Source: Flavobacteriaceae bacterium | GTDB lineage: Bacteria > Bacteroidota > Bacteroidia > Flavobacteriales > Weeksellaceae | NCBI GenBank assembly: GCA_031273305.1 | Contig: JAISSC010000036.1 | Span: 1-19,997, forward strand | Direction: 5' to 3' | Length of the DNA: 19,997 nt | Part shown: positions 1-7,400 of the stretch, piece by piece | Position numbering within the stretch: the first letter of the stretch is position 1 | Layout: each line of letters starts with the position of its first letter | Notes under the pieces: model-generated | Seen by the model: the letters and a program-made list of their open reading frames with translations, nothing else | Told to the model about the DNA's origin: nothing | Database searches by the model: none | Made by a program: the position numbers and the translations under genes

Positions 1-213
1 AGCTTGAATCCCTCACGGGATTCGCAGGCGTAGATTAAGGACGTTTATTTATTCGTTCGTGGTTGTACATCCCATTCGGGATGTTAGCTCGGTAGAATGA
101 ACAATACCCCACCCATAACAGCACGCCGTTAGGTGTGCGACATTATTCAATTATCTTTCATCATATTCCAATTCAAATAAAATTACTATGTGCTTAAACC
201 TAACTCACGTTAA
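1..213 (+). repeat. Copy A of a hairpin-rich intergenic repeat (truncated by window start)
   Basis: This block matches the reverse complement of 3452-3704 along most of its length, with small indels. It contains three short hairpins in series: 6-23 (GAATCCC / GGGATTC, 4-base loop), 67-84 (ACATCCC / GGGATGT, loop ATTC) and 121-138 (GCACGCC / GGTGTGC with one G-T pair). It ends near 213 with a motif resembling CCGAACTCACGTTA, which recurs at other repeat borders in this window. There is no coding potential and no transposase. It is a non-autonomous repeat of unknown family, and its left border lies outside the window. Serial hairpins suggest a REP- or MITE-like element; that is inference. Confidence 0.7.
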
Positions 214-463
214 TTAAATATAATGTATTGCCTGTTTTTAGAAAAATTATCCCGGATAAAAGATGTATTTTTTCAAAATTAGTTCAATTTTAACATTATT
301 TTGAATTAGATAAAGTGATTTTTTGTACTTTTACTCGTAAATAATAACCAACGCATTTTCAAAAAGTGTGAATTATATCATATGCCGGAAAAACCAATAT
401 TTTGATATAAGTAGTACTTTTGCAAGTGCAAAAAAACAACAAAATTAATTTATTTTTTAAATC
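214..463. other. AT-rich leader region upstream of pckA
   Basis: No gene is visible in this very AT-rich stretch. It links repeat copy A to the pckA start codon and must carry the pckA promoter. Two -7-like elements are present: TACTTTTG at 415-422, and a weaker pair at 300-303 (TTTG) and 326-333 (TACTTTTA) spaced by 22 bases, which resembles the Bacteroidota TTTG/TAnnTTTG arrangement apart from the last base. Confidence 0.5.
415..422 (+). promoter_or_regulatory. Candidate -7 promoter box of pckA
   Basis: TACTTTTG is an exact fit to the Bacteroidota -7 consensus TAnnTTTG. It would start transcription near 428 and give a leader of about 35 bases before the ATG at 464. No good TTTG/TTG -33 element lies 19-21 bases upstream, so the call rests on the -7 box and its position. 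Confidence 0.45.
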
Positions 464-2056
464 ATGGAAAATATAGTAAAATCATTAGAAAAGCTAGGAA
501 TTACCGGTGTTAAAGAAATTATTCATAATCCAACGTATGAGCAACTTTATCAGGCTGAAATAGACCCTGCAAATGAAGGATATGAAAAGGGAGTATTAAC
601 CACTTCCGGAGCTATAGCTGTGGAAACAGGGATTTTCACAGGACGTTCTCCTAAAGACAGATATATAGTAAAAGATTCCGTAACGGAAAATACTATCTGG
701 TGGGATGGGAAAATTAATGTTCCTACCACTACCGAAATATTTAATGATTTAAAAGGATTAGTAGCCAATCAACTTTCCAACAAAAAGTTGTATGTGGTTG
801 ATACTTTTTGCGGAACAAACAAAGATACAAGAATGAAAGTCCGCTTCATTGTGGAAGTTGCATGGCAGGCACATTTCGTAACTAATATGTTTATCCGTCC
901 TTCAGGATATGAATTGGATAACTACGGAGAACCCGATTTTGTTGTACTAAACGGTTCCAAAGTAACCAACCCTAACTGGAAAGAACAGGGATTAAACTCT
1001 GAAAATTTCGTAGTGTTTAACCTAACCGACAAAGTACAAATTATCGGAGGAACATGGTATGGAGGAGAAATGAAGAAAGGTATGTTTTCTATGATGAATT
1101 ACTATCTTCCCCTAAAGGGTATGGCTTCTATGCACTGTTCTGCTAATGTGGGCGAAGATGGAGATGTAGCCGTTTACTTCGGTTTGTCGGGGACAGGAAA
1201 AACTACGTTATCCGCAGACCCTAAACGTTACCTTATCGGTGATGATGAACACGGATGGGATAATAATGGCGTATTCAACTACGAGGGAGGATGTTATGCA
1301 AAAGTTATCGACCTTTCGGAAGAAAAAGAACCAGATATTTGGAAAGCGATAAAAAGAGACGCTTTATTAGAGAATGTAGTAGTGAAACCAAACGGAGAGG
1401 CAGATTTCAAGGATGGCTCTATTACTGAAAACACCCGTGTGTCTTATCCGATTTATCACATTAATAAAATCGTTCTTCCATCAAAGGCGGGACATGCTAA
1501 AAAAATCATTTACTTATCAGCAGATGCATTCGGGGTATTACCTCCGGTATCTATCCTGGATGAGGAACAGGCACAATATCATTTCCTTTGTGGATATACT
1601 TCCAAACTAGCCGGAACCGAAAGGGGAATTACCGAACCTCTGCCTTCGTTCTCTCCTGCATTTGGTGAAGCCTTCCTTTCCTTACACCCGACTATGTATT
1701 CTAAAACACTGGTATCTAAAATGAAAGAACACGGAGCTAAGGCTTATCTGGTAAATACCGGATGGAACGGAACAGGAAAACGTATTTCATTAAAAGACAC
1801 GCGTGCAATCATAGATGCCATCATTGACGGTTCTATCGAAAAAGCTCCAAGAGCAACAGTGCCTTATTTAAACCTGACTTTCCCAACCAAATTAGATAAT
1901 GTTTCTGATATTTTAGACCCGAGAACAACTTACTCCAATGTGTCTGAATGGGAAACAAAAGCTAAAGACCTTGCTGCTAAATATATTGCAAACTTCAAAC
2001 AATATACAGATACTGAAGAAGGTGAAAAATTAGTTGCCGCAGGACCTCAGTTATAA
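464..2056 (+). CDS. pckA: Phosphoenolpyruvate carboxykinase (ATP)
   Basis: Cytosolic enzyme that interconverts oxaloacetate + ATP and phosphoenolpyruvate + CO2 + ADP, the entry step of gluconeogenesis; in some anaerobic or microaerobic Bacteroidota it can run in the carboxylating direction. The 530 residues match the usual length of the ATP-dependent family (E. coli 540). Visible motifs are the substrate-binding GRSPKDRY (60-67), the kinase-1a P-loop GLSGTGKTT (240-248) and the kinase-2 metal site GDDEHGWD (259-266), followed by EGGCYAK and ENTRVSYPI. The P-loop GLSGTGKTT is the form of ATP-type rather than GTP-type enzymes. The first ATG is used, about 40 bases after a -7-like box, and the gene ends at a strong intrinsic terminator, so it is probably monocistronic. 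It lies between inverted repeat copies. Confidence 0.97.
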   Translation: MENIVKSLEKLGITGVKEIIHNPTYEQLYQAEIDPANEGYEKGVLTTSGAIAVETGIFTGRSPKDRYIVKDSVTENTIWWDGKINVPTTTEIFNDLKGLVANQLSNKKLYVVDTFCGTNKDTRMKVRFIVEVAWQAHFVTNMFIRPSGYELDNYGEPDFVVLNGSKVTNPNWKEQGLNSENFVVFNLTDKVQIIGGTWYGGEMKKGMFSMMNYYLPLKGMASMHCSANVGEDGDVAVYFGLSGTGKTTLSADPKRYLIGDDEHGWDNNGVFNYEGGCYAKVIDLSEEKEPDIWKAIKRDALLENVVVKPNGEADFKDGSITENTRVSYPIYHINKIVLPSKAGHAKKIIYLSADAFGVLPPVSILDEEQAQYHFLCGYTSKLAGTERGITEPLPSFSPAFGEAFLSLHPTMYSKTLVSKMKEHGAKAYLVNTGWNGTGKRISLKDTRAIIDAIIDGSIEKAPRATVPYLNLTFPTKLDNVSDILDPRTTYSNVSEWETKAKDLAAKYIANFKQYTDTEEGEKLVAAGPQL

Positions 2057-2082
2057 GGACTTACCTTATTACTAACTGAATA

Positions 2083-2120
2083 AAAAAACCGTCTAAAGTT
2101 TAGTCTTTAGACGGTTTTTT
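2083..2120 (+). terminator. Intrinsic terminator of pckA
   Basis: Perfect 16-bp inverted repeat: arms 2083-2098 and 2105-2120, with a 6-base loop. The core is CCGTCTAAAG / CTTTAGACGG, flanked by A6 and T6. It begins 26 bases after the pckA stop codon. The A and T tracts make it symmetrical, so it could also stop transcripts coming from the right, including readthrough of the minus-strand SDR gene. Confidence 0.92.
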
Positions 2121-2160
2121 CCTGACTTTGACTATGCGTCACCCTAAATGATTTTTTGAA

Positions 2161-2330
2161 AGCCCGGAGGGCGGAATCTTCATAAAAATCTGTCCTTTCA
2201 GGACGGCTGCTTCGCTTCGCTCGCAATTGTATGAGATTGCCACGCTCCACTTCGTTCCGCTTTCAATGACGTGACATTCAGCGAGTTACGCTTGTGAGAC
2301 GCCCAAATTGGGACGTCTCTACGTCATCAC
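2161..2330. repeat. Mosaic of repeat fragments 3' of pckA
   Basis: No coding potential. The 19-base GAGATTGCCACGCTCCACT at 2233-2251 is found exactly, inverted, at 3515-3533 inside repeat copy B. It resembles the widespread bacterial intergenic repeats of the type GTCATTGCGAG...GCAATCTC. Further right is the GAGACG palindrome at 2296-2319. The block looks like overlapping remnants of several repeat insertions. Confidence 0.55.
2296..2319. repeat. GAGACG palindromic repeat, copy 1
   Basis: A 24-base near-perfect palindrome (GAGACG at one end, CGTCTC at the other, AAATT in the middle) with a single mismatched pair. The same element, inverted, lies at 3681-3704, and its right half GGGACGTCTCTAC recurs at 6329-6341. 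Confidence 0.7.
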
Positions 2331-2372
2331 CCCATCAATTATAGGCTGCAATTTACTGTATATCAACTTATT

Positions 2373-2399
2373 GCACGGCTTTGCTTCGCAAAGCCGTGC
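2373..2399. repeat. Perfect 11-bp hairpin downstream of the SDR gene
   Basis: Arms 2373-2383 and 2389-2399 (GCACGGCTTTG / CAAAGCCGTGC) enclose the loop CTTCG. It lies 59 bases beyond the stop codon of the minus-strand SDR gene. No U tract follows on either strand, so it is not a classical intrinsic terminator. It may be a repeat remnant or an mRNA 3'-end stabiliser. Confidence 0.6.
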
Positions 2400-2402
2400 C
2401 CA

Positions 2403-2426
2403 ATTCTTATCCCGAACTCAGGTTAT
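2403..2426 (+). repeat. Repeat end motif, copy 1
   Basis: A 24-base stretch around CTTATCCCGAACTCAGGTTA is repeated in the same orientation at 3871-3894 with one mismatch. Its right part (CCGAACTCACGTTA) also forms the inner edge of repeat copies A (about 191-213) and B (about 3452-3471, inverted), which suggests an element terminus. Confidence 0.6.
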
Positions 2427-2457
2427 TTAGATTATCTTGCTCCGCTGAATGAATCCG

Positions 2458-3213
2458 CTACTTTGCCAAATATCCTCCATCAACGGTATAGTAGCCTCCA
2501 TTACAAAAAGAAGCTCGGTCACTGCTTAACCACAATACCAAATCAACAATTTCGTCAACTTTTCCCAGTCTTCCCATAGGATGTTTGTATACTAAAAAAT
2601 CATATGCTTCTTTATTTTCAATCAGGCTCTGCGTTAAATTGGTTTCTACAAAACCGGGACCTACGGAGTTAGCCCTGATTCCCTGCGTTCCATATTCTAA
2701 GGCTACATTTTTGGTTAGTCCCACCACCCCATGTTTGGCAGCGACATAACCGCAGGCTCCGGCAAAACCTACCTGTCCTAAAATAGAAGCCATATTGACA
2801 ATTACCCCTCCTCCGCTCTTCAGCATTTGGGGAATCTGATAATGCATTCCGTAAAAAACACTGGATAAATTAACCGCTATAATTTTATCCCATGATTCAA
2901 CAGGATATTCCCCGATAGGAGCACTGGAGCCGCCAATTCCTGCATTATTGAAAGCTATATCCAATCTTCCGTATTTATCAGCCGTTTTCTTAACCAGATT
3001 TTCATTATCAACGGCACTGGAAGCATCCACCTTAACAAAAATAGCTTCTCCTCCATCCTTTTTAATTAAGTTAACCGTTTCTTCTCCTCTTTCTACAACT
3101 ATGTCGGAAACAACAACTTTAGCCCCTTCCTTAGCATATAACAGGGACATTGCACGTCCAAAACCGGAACCTCCGCCGGTTACAATGGCAACTTTATCAT
3201 CTAATAATTTCAT
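2458..3213 (-). CDS. Short-chain dehydrogenase/reductase (SDR), classical type
   Basis: Cytosolic NAD(P)-dependent alcohol/carbonyl oxidoreductase of 251 residues, the usual length for classical SDRs. The N-terminal Rossmann motif is TGGGSGFG (12-19). Asp37 at the end of the second strand (VVVSD) favours NAD(H) over NADP(H). The NNAG motif is at 89-92, and the catalytic set is Asn115, Ser143, Tyr156 and Lys160 (YVAAK). VGPGFVETN (184-192) follows the active site, and the C-terminal VDGGY is typical of the glucose-dehydrogenase/cyclopentanol-dehydrogenase-like group. The substrate cannot be read from the sequence. The gene stands alone on the minus strand between pckA and a repeat-rich spacer, with a -7-like box about 50 bases upstream of its ATG. 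Confidence 0.9.
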   Translation of the reverse strand: MKLLDDKVAIVTGGGSGFGRAMSLLYAKEGAKVVVSDIVVERGEETVNLIKKDGGEAIFVKVDASSAVDNENLVKKTADKYGRLDIAFNNAGIGGSSAPIGEYPVESWDKIIAVNLSSVFYGMHYQIPQMLKSGGGVIVNMASILGQVGFAGACGYVAAKHGVVGLTKNVALEYGTQGIRANSVGPGFVETNLTQSLIENKEAYDFLVYKHPMGRLGKVDEIVDLVLWLSSDRASFCNGGYYTVDGGYLAK

Positions 3214-3262
3214 ATTTTTGAAGTTTTATATATTTAGGTTAAATTTTTACTCAGTTCTTTTC

Positions 3263-3270
3263 CAAATATA
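3263..3270 (-). promoter_or_regulatory. Candidate -7 promoter box of the SDR gene
   Basis: Read on the minus strand this is TATATTTG, an exact TAnnTTTG match, 50 bases before the SDR start codon. There is no convincing -33 element. From here to 3451 the DNA is AT-rich and holds nothing else I recognise. Confidence 0.4.
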
Positions 3271-3451
3271 ATGATTTTTTCTTCTACCTTAGAATAATAT
3301 GCAGTGATAATTTTAAATTATTATGGAAATAATAAGTTATGTATCAAAAAAACAATTATTGAACCTCATTGTCCTTAAATATTTAGAATTTTATTATAAA
3401 ATCCATATAAAGATTGCAGGTTCAATTAGTAAATGCAACGAAAATTAACTC

Positions 3452-3704
3452 TAACGTGAGTTCGGTTTAAGCACATTGTAATTTTTGGATTGGAATATGA
3501 TGAAAGATGTTGCGAGTGGAGCGTGGCAATCTCAATGGCAACAATTATGTTGCACTAACGGCGTGCTATTATGTGTGTGGTATTGTTCATTCTACCGAGC
3601 TAACATCCCGAATGGGATATACACCACGAACGAATAAATAAACGTCCTTAATCTACGTCTGCGATCCCATTAGGATTGTAGAGACGTCCCAATTTGGGCG
3701 TCTT
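3452..3704 (-). repeat. Copy B of the hairpin-rich intergenic repeat, inverted relative to copy A
   Basis: Its reverse complement aligns with 1-213 from the shared TAGATTAAGGACGTTTATTT segment through TTAGCTCGGTAGAATGAACA and AGCACGCCGTTAG to TCTTTCATCATATTCCAAT and the CCGAACTCACGTTA end. Relative to copy A it carries about 25 extra bases in the middle, which contain the GCAATCTC-type block 3515-3533. The ATCCC/GGGAT hairpin (3605-3618) is kept, with its loop changed to GAAT. The right edge (3681-3704) is the GAGACG palindrome. There is no coding content. Confidence 0.75.
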
Positions 3705-3752
3705 AGGTAGAAAAGGATAACGTTATAGTGTCAGGCATGTCGTCGTCTTTGC

Positions 3753-3798
3753 GGGGTTGCCACGCTGCGCTCGCAACGTAGTGGAGTGCGGCAACCTC
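3753..3798. repeat. Imperfect inverted repeat of the GTTGCC/GGCAAC type
   Basis: GGGGTTGCCACGCT at the left pairs imperfectly with AGTGCGGCAACCTC at the right around a central TCGCAACGTAG. It shares GTTGCCACGCT-like wording with the blocks at 2233-2251 and 3515-3533. The surrounding spacer 3705-3927 is AT-rich without a gene. Confidence 0.5.
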
Positions 3799-3870
3799 AA
3801 CAACGATAATTATTCTTTTATATATTTGAAATTCAATTAATTATATGCGCAAATAGAATCTTTTTTGAAA

Positions 3871-3894
3871 ATTCTTATCCCGAACTCACGTTAT
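3871..3894 (+). repeat. Repeat end motif, copy 2
   Basis: Direct copy (23 of 24 bases) of 2403-2426, containing TTATCCCGAACTCACGTTA. It ends 34 bases before the helicase -7 box, so repeat material runs almost up to the promoter of that gene. Confidence 0.6.
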
Positions 3895-3927
3895 CTTAAT
3901 ATATACTGAAATTTTTCTAAAATTTCC

Positions 3928-3935
3928 TACCTTTG
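3928..3935 (+). promoter_or_regulatory. Candidate -7 promoter box of the helicase gene
   Basis: TACCTTTG is an exact TAnnTTTG match whose last base is only 9 bases before the ATG at 3945. If active it would start transcription around 3939-3942, leaving a leader of only a few bases. No clear -33 TTG is visible. Confidence 0.5.
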
Positions 3936-3944
3936 GTCTCTATT

Positions 3945-6260
3945 ATGAGAGACCTATTTGCAGATTTAAACGAGGTTCAAAAACAGGCAGTTAGCATTAC
4001 GGAAGGACCTTTAATGATTATTGCCGGAGCAGGTTCAGGAAAAACACGGGTGCTTACCTACAGAATTGCACATCTGATAGAAAAAGGAATAGATTCTTTT
4101 AATATTTTAGCCCTAACCTTTACCAACAAAGCCGCAAAGGAAATGAAAGAACGGATTTCTTCGCTTATTGAGGGGACAGAAGCAAAAAATCTTTGGATGG
4201 GAACCTTTCACTCTGTCTTTGCCAGAATCCTTAGGTCTGAGGCTCACAAACTTGGGTTTCCCTCCAATTTTACTATTTATGATACTCAGGACAGTGTAAA
4301 CGTGATTAAAAAGGTAATCACAGAGATGCAACTGGATACCGATATTTATAAACCCAAACAAATACTGGGAAAAATATCTTCTTATAAAAACAACCTTATC
4401 ACGGTTCGTGCTTATTTTAATAATCCTGAACTGATAGAGGCAAATGCTGCAGCAATGCGCCCTAAGATAGGGGATATATATCAGGCATATGTGGAACGAT
4501 GCTTTAAATCAGGAGCGATGGATTTTGATGATCTGCTGCTACGTACCAATGAATTATTAACCCGTTTTCCTGAGGTGTTGGCTAAATATCAGGATCGTTT
4601 TCGTTACATTATGGTGGATGAGTATCAGGATACCAATCATTCACAATATTTAATTGTAAAGGCACTGGCTTCGAGGTTTGAAAATATTTGTGTTGTAGGA
4701 GACGATGCTCAGTCTATTTATGCCTTTCGGGGAGCAAATATCCGAAATATATTAAACTTTCAGAAAGATTATCCGGATGCAAAGGTGATTCCTTTGGAAC
4801 AAAATTATCGTTCTACTCAGGTTATTGTTGAAGCAGCTAATGAGGTAATCTCCAAAAACAGGGAACAATTAGAAAAAAGCGTTTGGACACGGAATCCGGT
4901 AGGAGATAAAATTCCGGTTTATCGGGCACTTTCCGATGCTGATGAGGCTAATTATGTGGCAGCGGAGATATTCTCAACAAAAATGTCTCAACAAAAAAAA
5001 CACAGAGATTTTGCCATACTTTATCGCACTAATGCCCAATCCAGAGCCATAGAAGAAGCGTTGAGAAAGAAGAATATTTCTTATCGTGTCTTTGGAGGGC
5101 TATCATTTTACCAGAGAAAAGAGATTAAAGACCTCGTAGCCTACTTACGGATATTGGTAAATCCTAAAGATAGGGAAACCTTAGTACGAATTATTAATTA
5201 TCCGGCGAGAGGAATAGGAGATACTACGATAAATAAGTTGATTGTAGGAGCCGACCAACAGGGAAAATCTCTGGACGAAATATTGGAGCAAATTGAGTTA
5301 TACGGTCAATCTTTCGGGATAAATAAACCTACGGTTGAAAGGCTGGCTAACTTCTGGACAATGATTCAGAGTTTCCGGGTTTTGTTGAAAACAGAAGATG
5401 TATATGAGGTAGCAATGAAAGTTGCGATAACTTCCGGTTTATTGAAAACATTAAAAGAAGATGACACTCCGGAGGGAATCTCAAGGGTGGAAAACATACA
5501 GGAATTAATGAACAGTTTGCAGGGATTTGTGGATGAGCAAAAACAATTGGATGATGGCGACCCAAGCCTGAATCATTTTTTGGAAAATATAGCACTCGCC
5601 TCCGATTTGGATTCCGAAAAAGACGATGAGGATAAAGTTTCTTTAATGACAATCCATCTGGCTAAGGGATTGGAATTTCCCGTAGTATTTATAGTGGGAT
5701 TGGAAGAAAATTTATTTCCCTCACAAATGTCGATGAATACCCGTCAGGAGCTGGAGGAAGAAAGAAGGCTATTTTATGTGGCACTAACAAGAGCAAAAGA
5801 AAAGGCTTATTTCACTTATGCGACTACCCGGTTCAGATGGGGAAAGATCGTGGACGGAGAACCCAGCCGTTTTCTGGAAGAGGTAAATGACCGACATCTG
5901 GAAGTGTTAAATACAAATTTTCCACAGCCGACAAGGAACAATTCCGGACTGGATTCCGACCTGTTTAAAGACGATTTCACTCCCCGATACCCTCAGGGTT
6001 TTAATCCTAAGTATCAACCTAAAGAAACCTCGAAAACTCCTCAGAATTTAAAACCTATCTCAAGTGCTAAATTATCTCATCCGGTGGGCGGTTCCGTCTC
6101 GGATATGAAAGTAGGCGACAGAGTTCTACATGATCGCTTCGGGAAGGGAGAGGTACTTTCCATCGAAGGAGAGCCGGATAACGCCAAAGCATTAATCAAC
6201 TTTGAAAACGAAGGGGAGAAAAAGCTATTATTAAAATTTGCCAAATTAAGGATTTTATAG
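3945..6260 (+). CDS. UvrD/PcrA-type 3'-5' DNA helicase (superfamily 1A)
   Basis: ATP-dependent DNA translocase/helicase acting in nucleotide excision repair, mismatch repair and removal of stalled polymerase or recombinase. The 771 residues are a normal length. The SF1A motifs appear in order: Walker A AGAGSGKT (27-34), LALTFTNKAAKEMKER, GTFHSVFARILR, DFDDLLL, Walker B VDEYQDTNHSQY (DEYQD 225-229), GDDAQSIYAFRGA, EQNYRST, FGGLSFYQRKEIKD, MTIHLAKGLEF and YVALTRAKEK (about 611-620). The C-terminal VGDRVLHDRFGKGEV (from residue 723) is the Tudor-like domain that contacts RNA polymerase in PcrA/UvrD. I chose ATG 3945 over an in-frame TTG at 3933, because the latter lies inside the promoter box and adds only four unconserved residues. 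Naming it uvrD or pcrA is a matter of convention. Confidence 0.95.
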   Translation: MRDLFADLNEVQKQAVSITEGPLMIIAGAGSGKTRVLTYRIAHLIEKGIDSFNILALTFTNKAAKEMKERISSLIEGTEAKNLWMGTFHSVFARILRSEAHKLGFPSNFTIYDTQDSVNVIKKVITEMQLDTDIYKPKQILGKISSYKNNLITVRAYFNNPELIEANAAAMRPKIGDIYQAYVERCFKSGAMDFDDLLLRTNELLTRFPEVLAKYQDRFRYIMVDEYQDTNHSQYLIVKALASRFENICVVGDDAQSIYAFRGANIRNILNFQKDYPDAKVIPLEQNYRSTQVIVEAANEVISKNREQLEKSVWTRNPVGDKIPVYRALSDADEANYVAAEIFSTKMSQQKKHRDFAILYRTNAQSRAIEEALRKKNISYRVFGGLSFYQRKEIKDLVAYLRILVNPKDRETLVRIINYPARGIGDTTINKLIVGADQQGKSLDEILEQIELYGQSFGINKPTVERLANFWTMIQSFRVLLKTEDVYEVAMKVAITSGLLKTLKEDDTPEGISRVENIQELMNSLQGFVDEQKQLDDGDPSLNHFLENIALASDLDSEKDDEDKVSLMTIHLAKGLEFPVVFIVGLEENLFPSQMSMNTRQELEEERRLFYVALTRAKEKAYFTYATTRFRWGKIVDGEPSRFLEEVNDRHLEVLNTNFPQPTRNNSGLDSDLFKDDFTPRYPQGFNPKYQPKETSKTPQNLKPISSAKLSHPVGGSVSDMKVGDRVLHDRFGKGEVLSIEGEPDNAKALINFENEGEKKLLLKFAKLRIL

Positions 6261-6521
6261 TTTTCTGACAAAGGTGTCAAAGTCAGGTGATATTGATGTA
6301 TCTCCTGCCGTTGAAGGACGAACACATAGGGACGTCTCTACAAGCATACGGTTAATAAAGTGTCGTCCGGGACTTCCCTTTCTGGACAGCCTCCCATTGG
6401 GGGGTACTCTTTCTGCAAGTCGACGACCTATGGTAATGAAAATCAAGACATTCGGGCTGTCGGCTTCAATCCGTTCGTGCTATGCCACAGATCCTATTTA
6501 TTTTTCCTATCCTTGCGGAAT
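6261..6521. repeat. Non-coding spacer with decayed repeat remnants between convergent genes
   Basis: The spacer lies between the 3' ends of the helicase and the aldo/keto reductase. It contains GGGACGTCTCTACA (6329-6342), which matches half of the GAGACG palindromes at 2296-2319 and 3681-3704. It also holds short inverted repeats such as CTGAC...GTCAG (6265-6286) and CCTCCC/GGGGGG (6390-6405). Open frames across it read as arginine- and proline-rich nonsense without a recognisable domain. No hairpin with a U tract was found, so neither convergent gene shows an intrinsic terminator here. Confidence 0.5.
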
Positions 6522-7394
6522 TTATCTTGGCTGGGTAGTTCCTCCTACGGGTTTTCCGCGTGAAATTTCCAACAGTTTATACCAGTCTTCTACAGATAAG
6601 TTTATGTCAAATGCTTTTATCTGTTCTTTTATCCGTTCGATGTTGACACTACCCAGAATAGGAGTGATCTTATAAGGAACTTTCAAAGTCCACGCTAATA
6701 AAATCTGATCAATGGTGGCATTATATTTTTTAGCCGTTGCAGTCAGTTCATTTTGCAATCGGTAAGCAGCCTCATTTTTAGCTGTGAAATAGTTACCCAA
6801 AGGAGTATAAATCTGCGTTTTTTTATGGTAATGCCCGGATTGAAATAAAGTATCGTTAAATAATGCGCCGGGTTTAATTAGCGAAAATTCCATTTGGTTG
6901 GTAACCAGAGGGAATTTATCGTAGAGTACCTTAAATGCATAGGCAGAAAAATTACAAACCCCAAAATGTTTGACTTTTCCGCTTAACTTTAATTCTGTGA
7001 GAACAGTTTCTAATTCATTAAAATTCATTAAATGATCCTGCTGGTGTATAAAAAGCACGTCAAGATAATCGGTATTTAAATTTTTCAGAGAATTATTTAC
7101 GCTGTTAATAAGATGTGTTTTTGATGAATCGTAGGCTTTTACTCTATGGTGTGCTCCCGGATATAAAATACCGCATTTTGTAGATATTTTTAACTGGTTC
7201 CTCTTAATGCCGCTTTTTTTCAGTGCTTCGCCAAATAAACTTTCCGTAGTGTAATCACCATAAATATCTGCCAAATCGAATTTAACCAGATTCTCATCAT
7301 AACAAGATTTTAATAATTTTGCTGCCTGATCTGAGGATAGGTTTCTCCCCCAACTTCCCCATCTCATTGTTCCTATAACTATATGTGGTTTCAT
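6522..7394 (-). CDS. Aldo/keto reductase family oxidoreductase (cytosolic)
   Basis: NAD(P)H-dependent reductase of aldehydes and ketones with a TIM-barrel fold. The 290 residues, without a signal peptide, start MKPHIVIGTMRWGSWG, an N-terminal pattern of the YdhF-like branch. The catalytic tetrad is visible as Asp40, Tyr45 (DLADIYGDY), Lys73 (STKCG) and His117 (FIHQQD). HFGVCNFS (143-150) and NQMEFSL (166-172) are the usual following barrel strands. The substrate is unknown. It lies downstream of the OmpA-family gene on the same strand but behind that gene's terminator, so it is probably transcribed on its own. An 18-base palindrome sits just before its start codon. Confidence 0.9.
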   Translation of the reverse strand: MKPHIVIGTMRWGSWGRNLSSDQAAKLLKSCYDENLVKFDLADIYGDYTTESLFGEALKKSGIKRNQLKISTKCGILYPGAHHRVKAYDSSKTHLINSVNNSLKNLNTDYLDVLFIHQQDHLMNFNELETVLTELKLSGKVKHFGVCNFSAYAFKVLYDKFPLVTNQMEFSLIKPGALFNDTLFQSGHYHKKTQIYTPLGNYFTAKNEAAYRLQNELTATAKKYNATIDQILLAWTLKVPYKITPILGSVNIERIKEQIKAFDINLSVEDWYKLLEISRGKPVGGTTQPR

Positions 7395-7400
7395 AATTTA

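Noticed and set aside
2161..3894. Possible CRISPR array, because short sequences recur
   Set aside because: Copies differ in length and orientation and are irregularly spaced; there are no unit spacers and no cas genes.
1..3932. Insertion sequence or transposon carrying pckA
   Set aside because: No transposase or integrase fragment is visible, and pckA is a core metabolic gene with its own promoter and terminator; only repeats flank it.
3933..3944. TTG start for the helicase, four codons upstream of ATG 3945
   Set aside because: The TTG lies within the -7 box TACCTTTG, adds unconserved residues (M-V-S-I), and family members begin at the MRDLF-like position.
6255..6675. Open frames of 60-130 codons on both strands across 6255-6675
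   Set aside because: They have no recognisable domain, overlap the ends of two clear genes, and consist of repeat-derived sequence rich in Arg, Pro and Ser.
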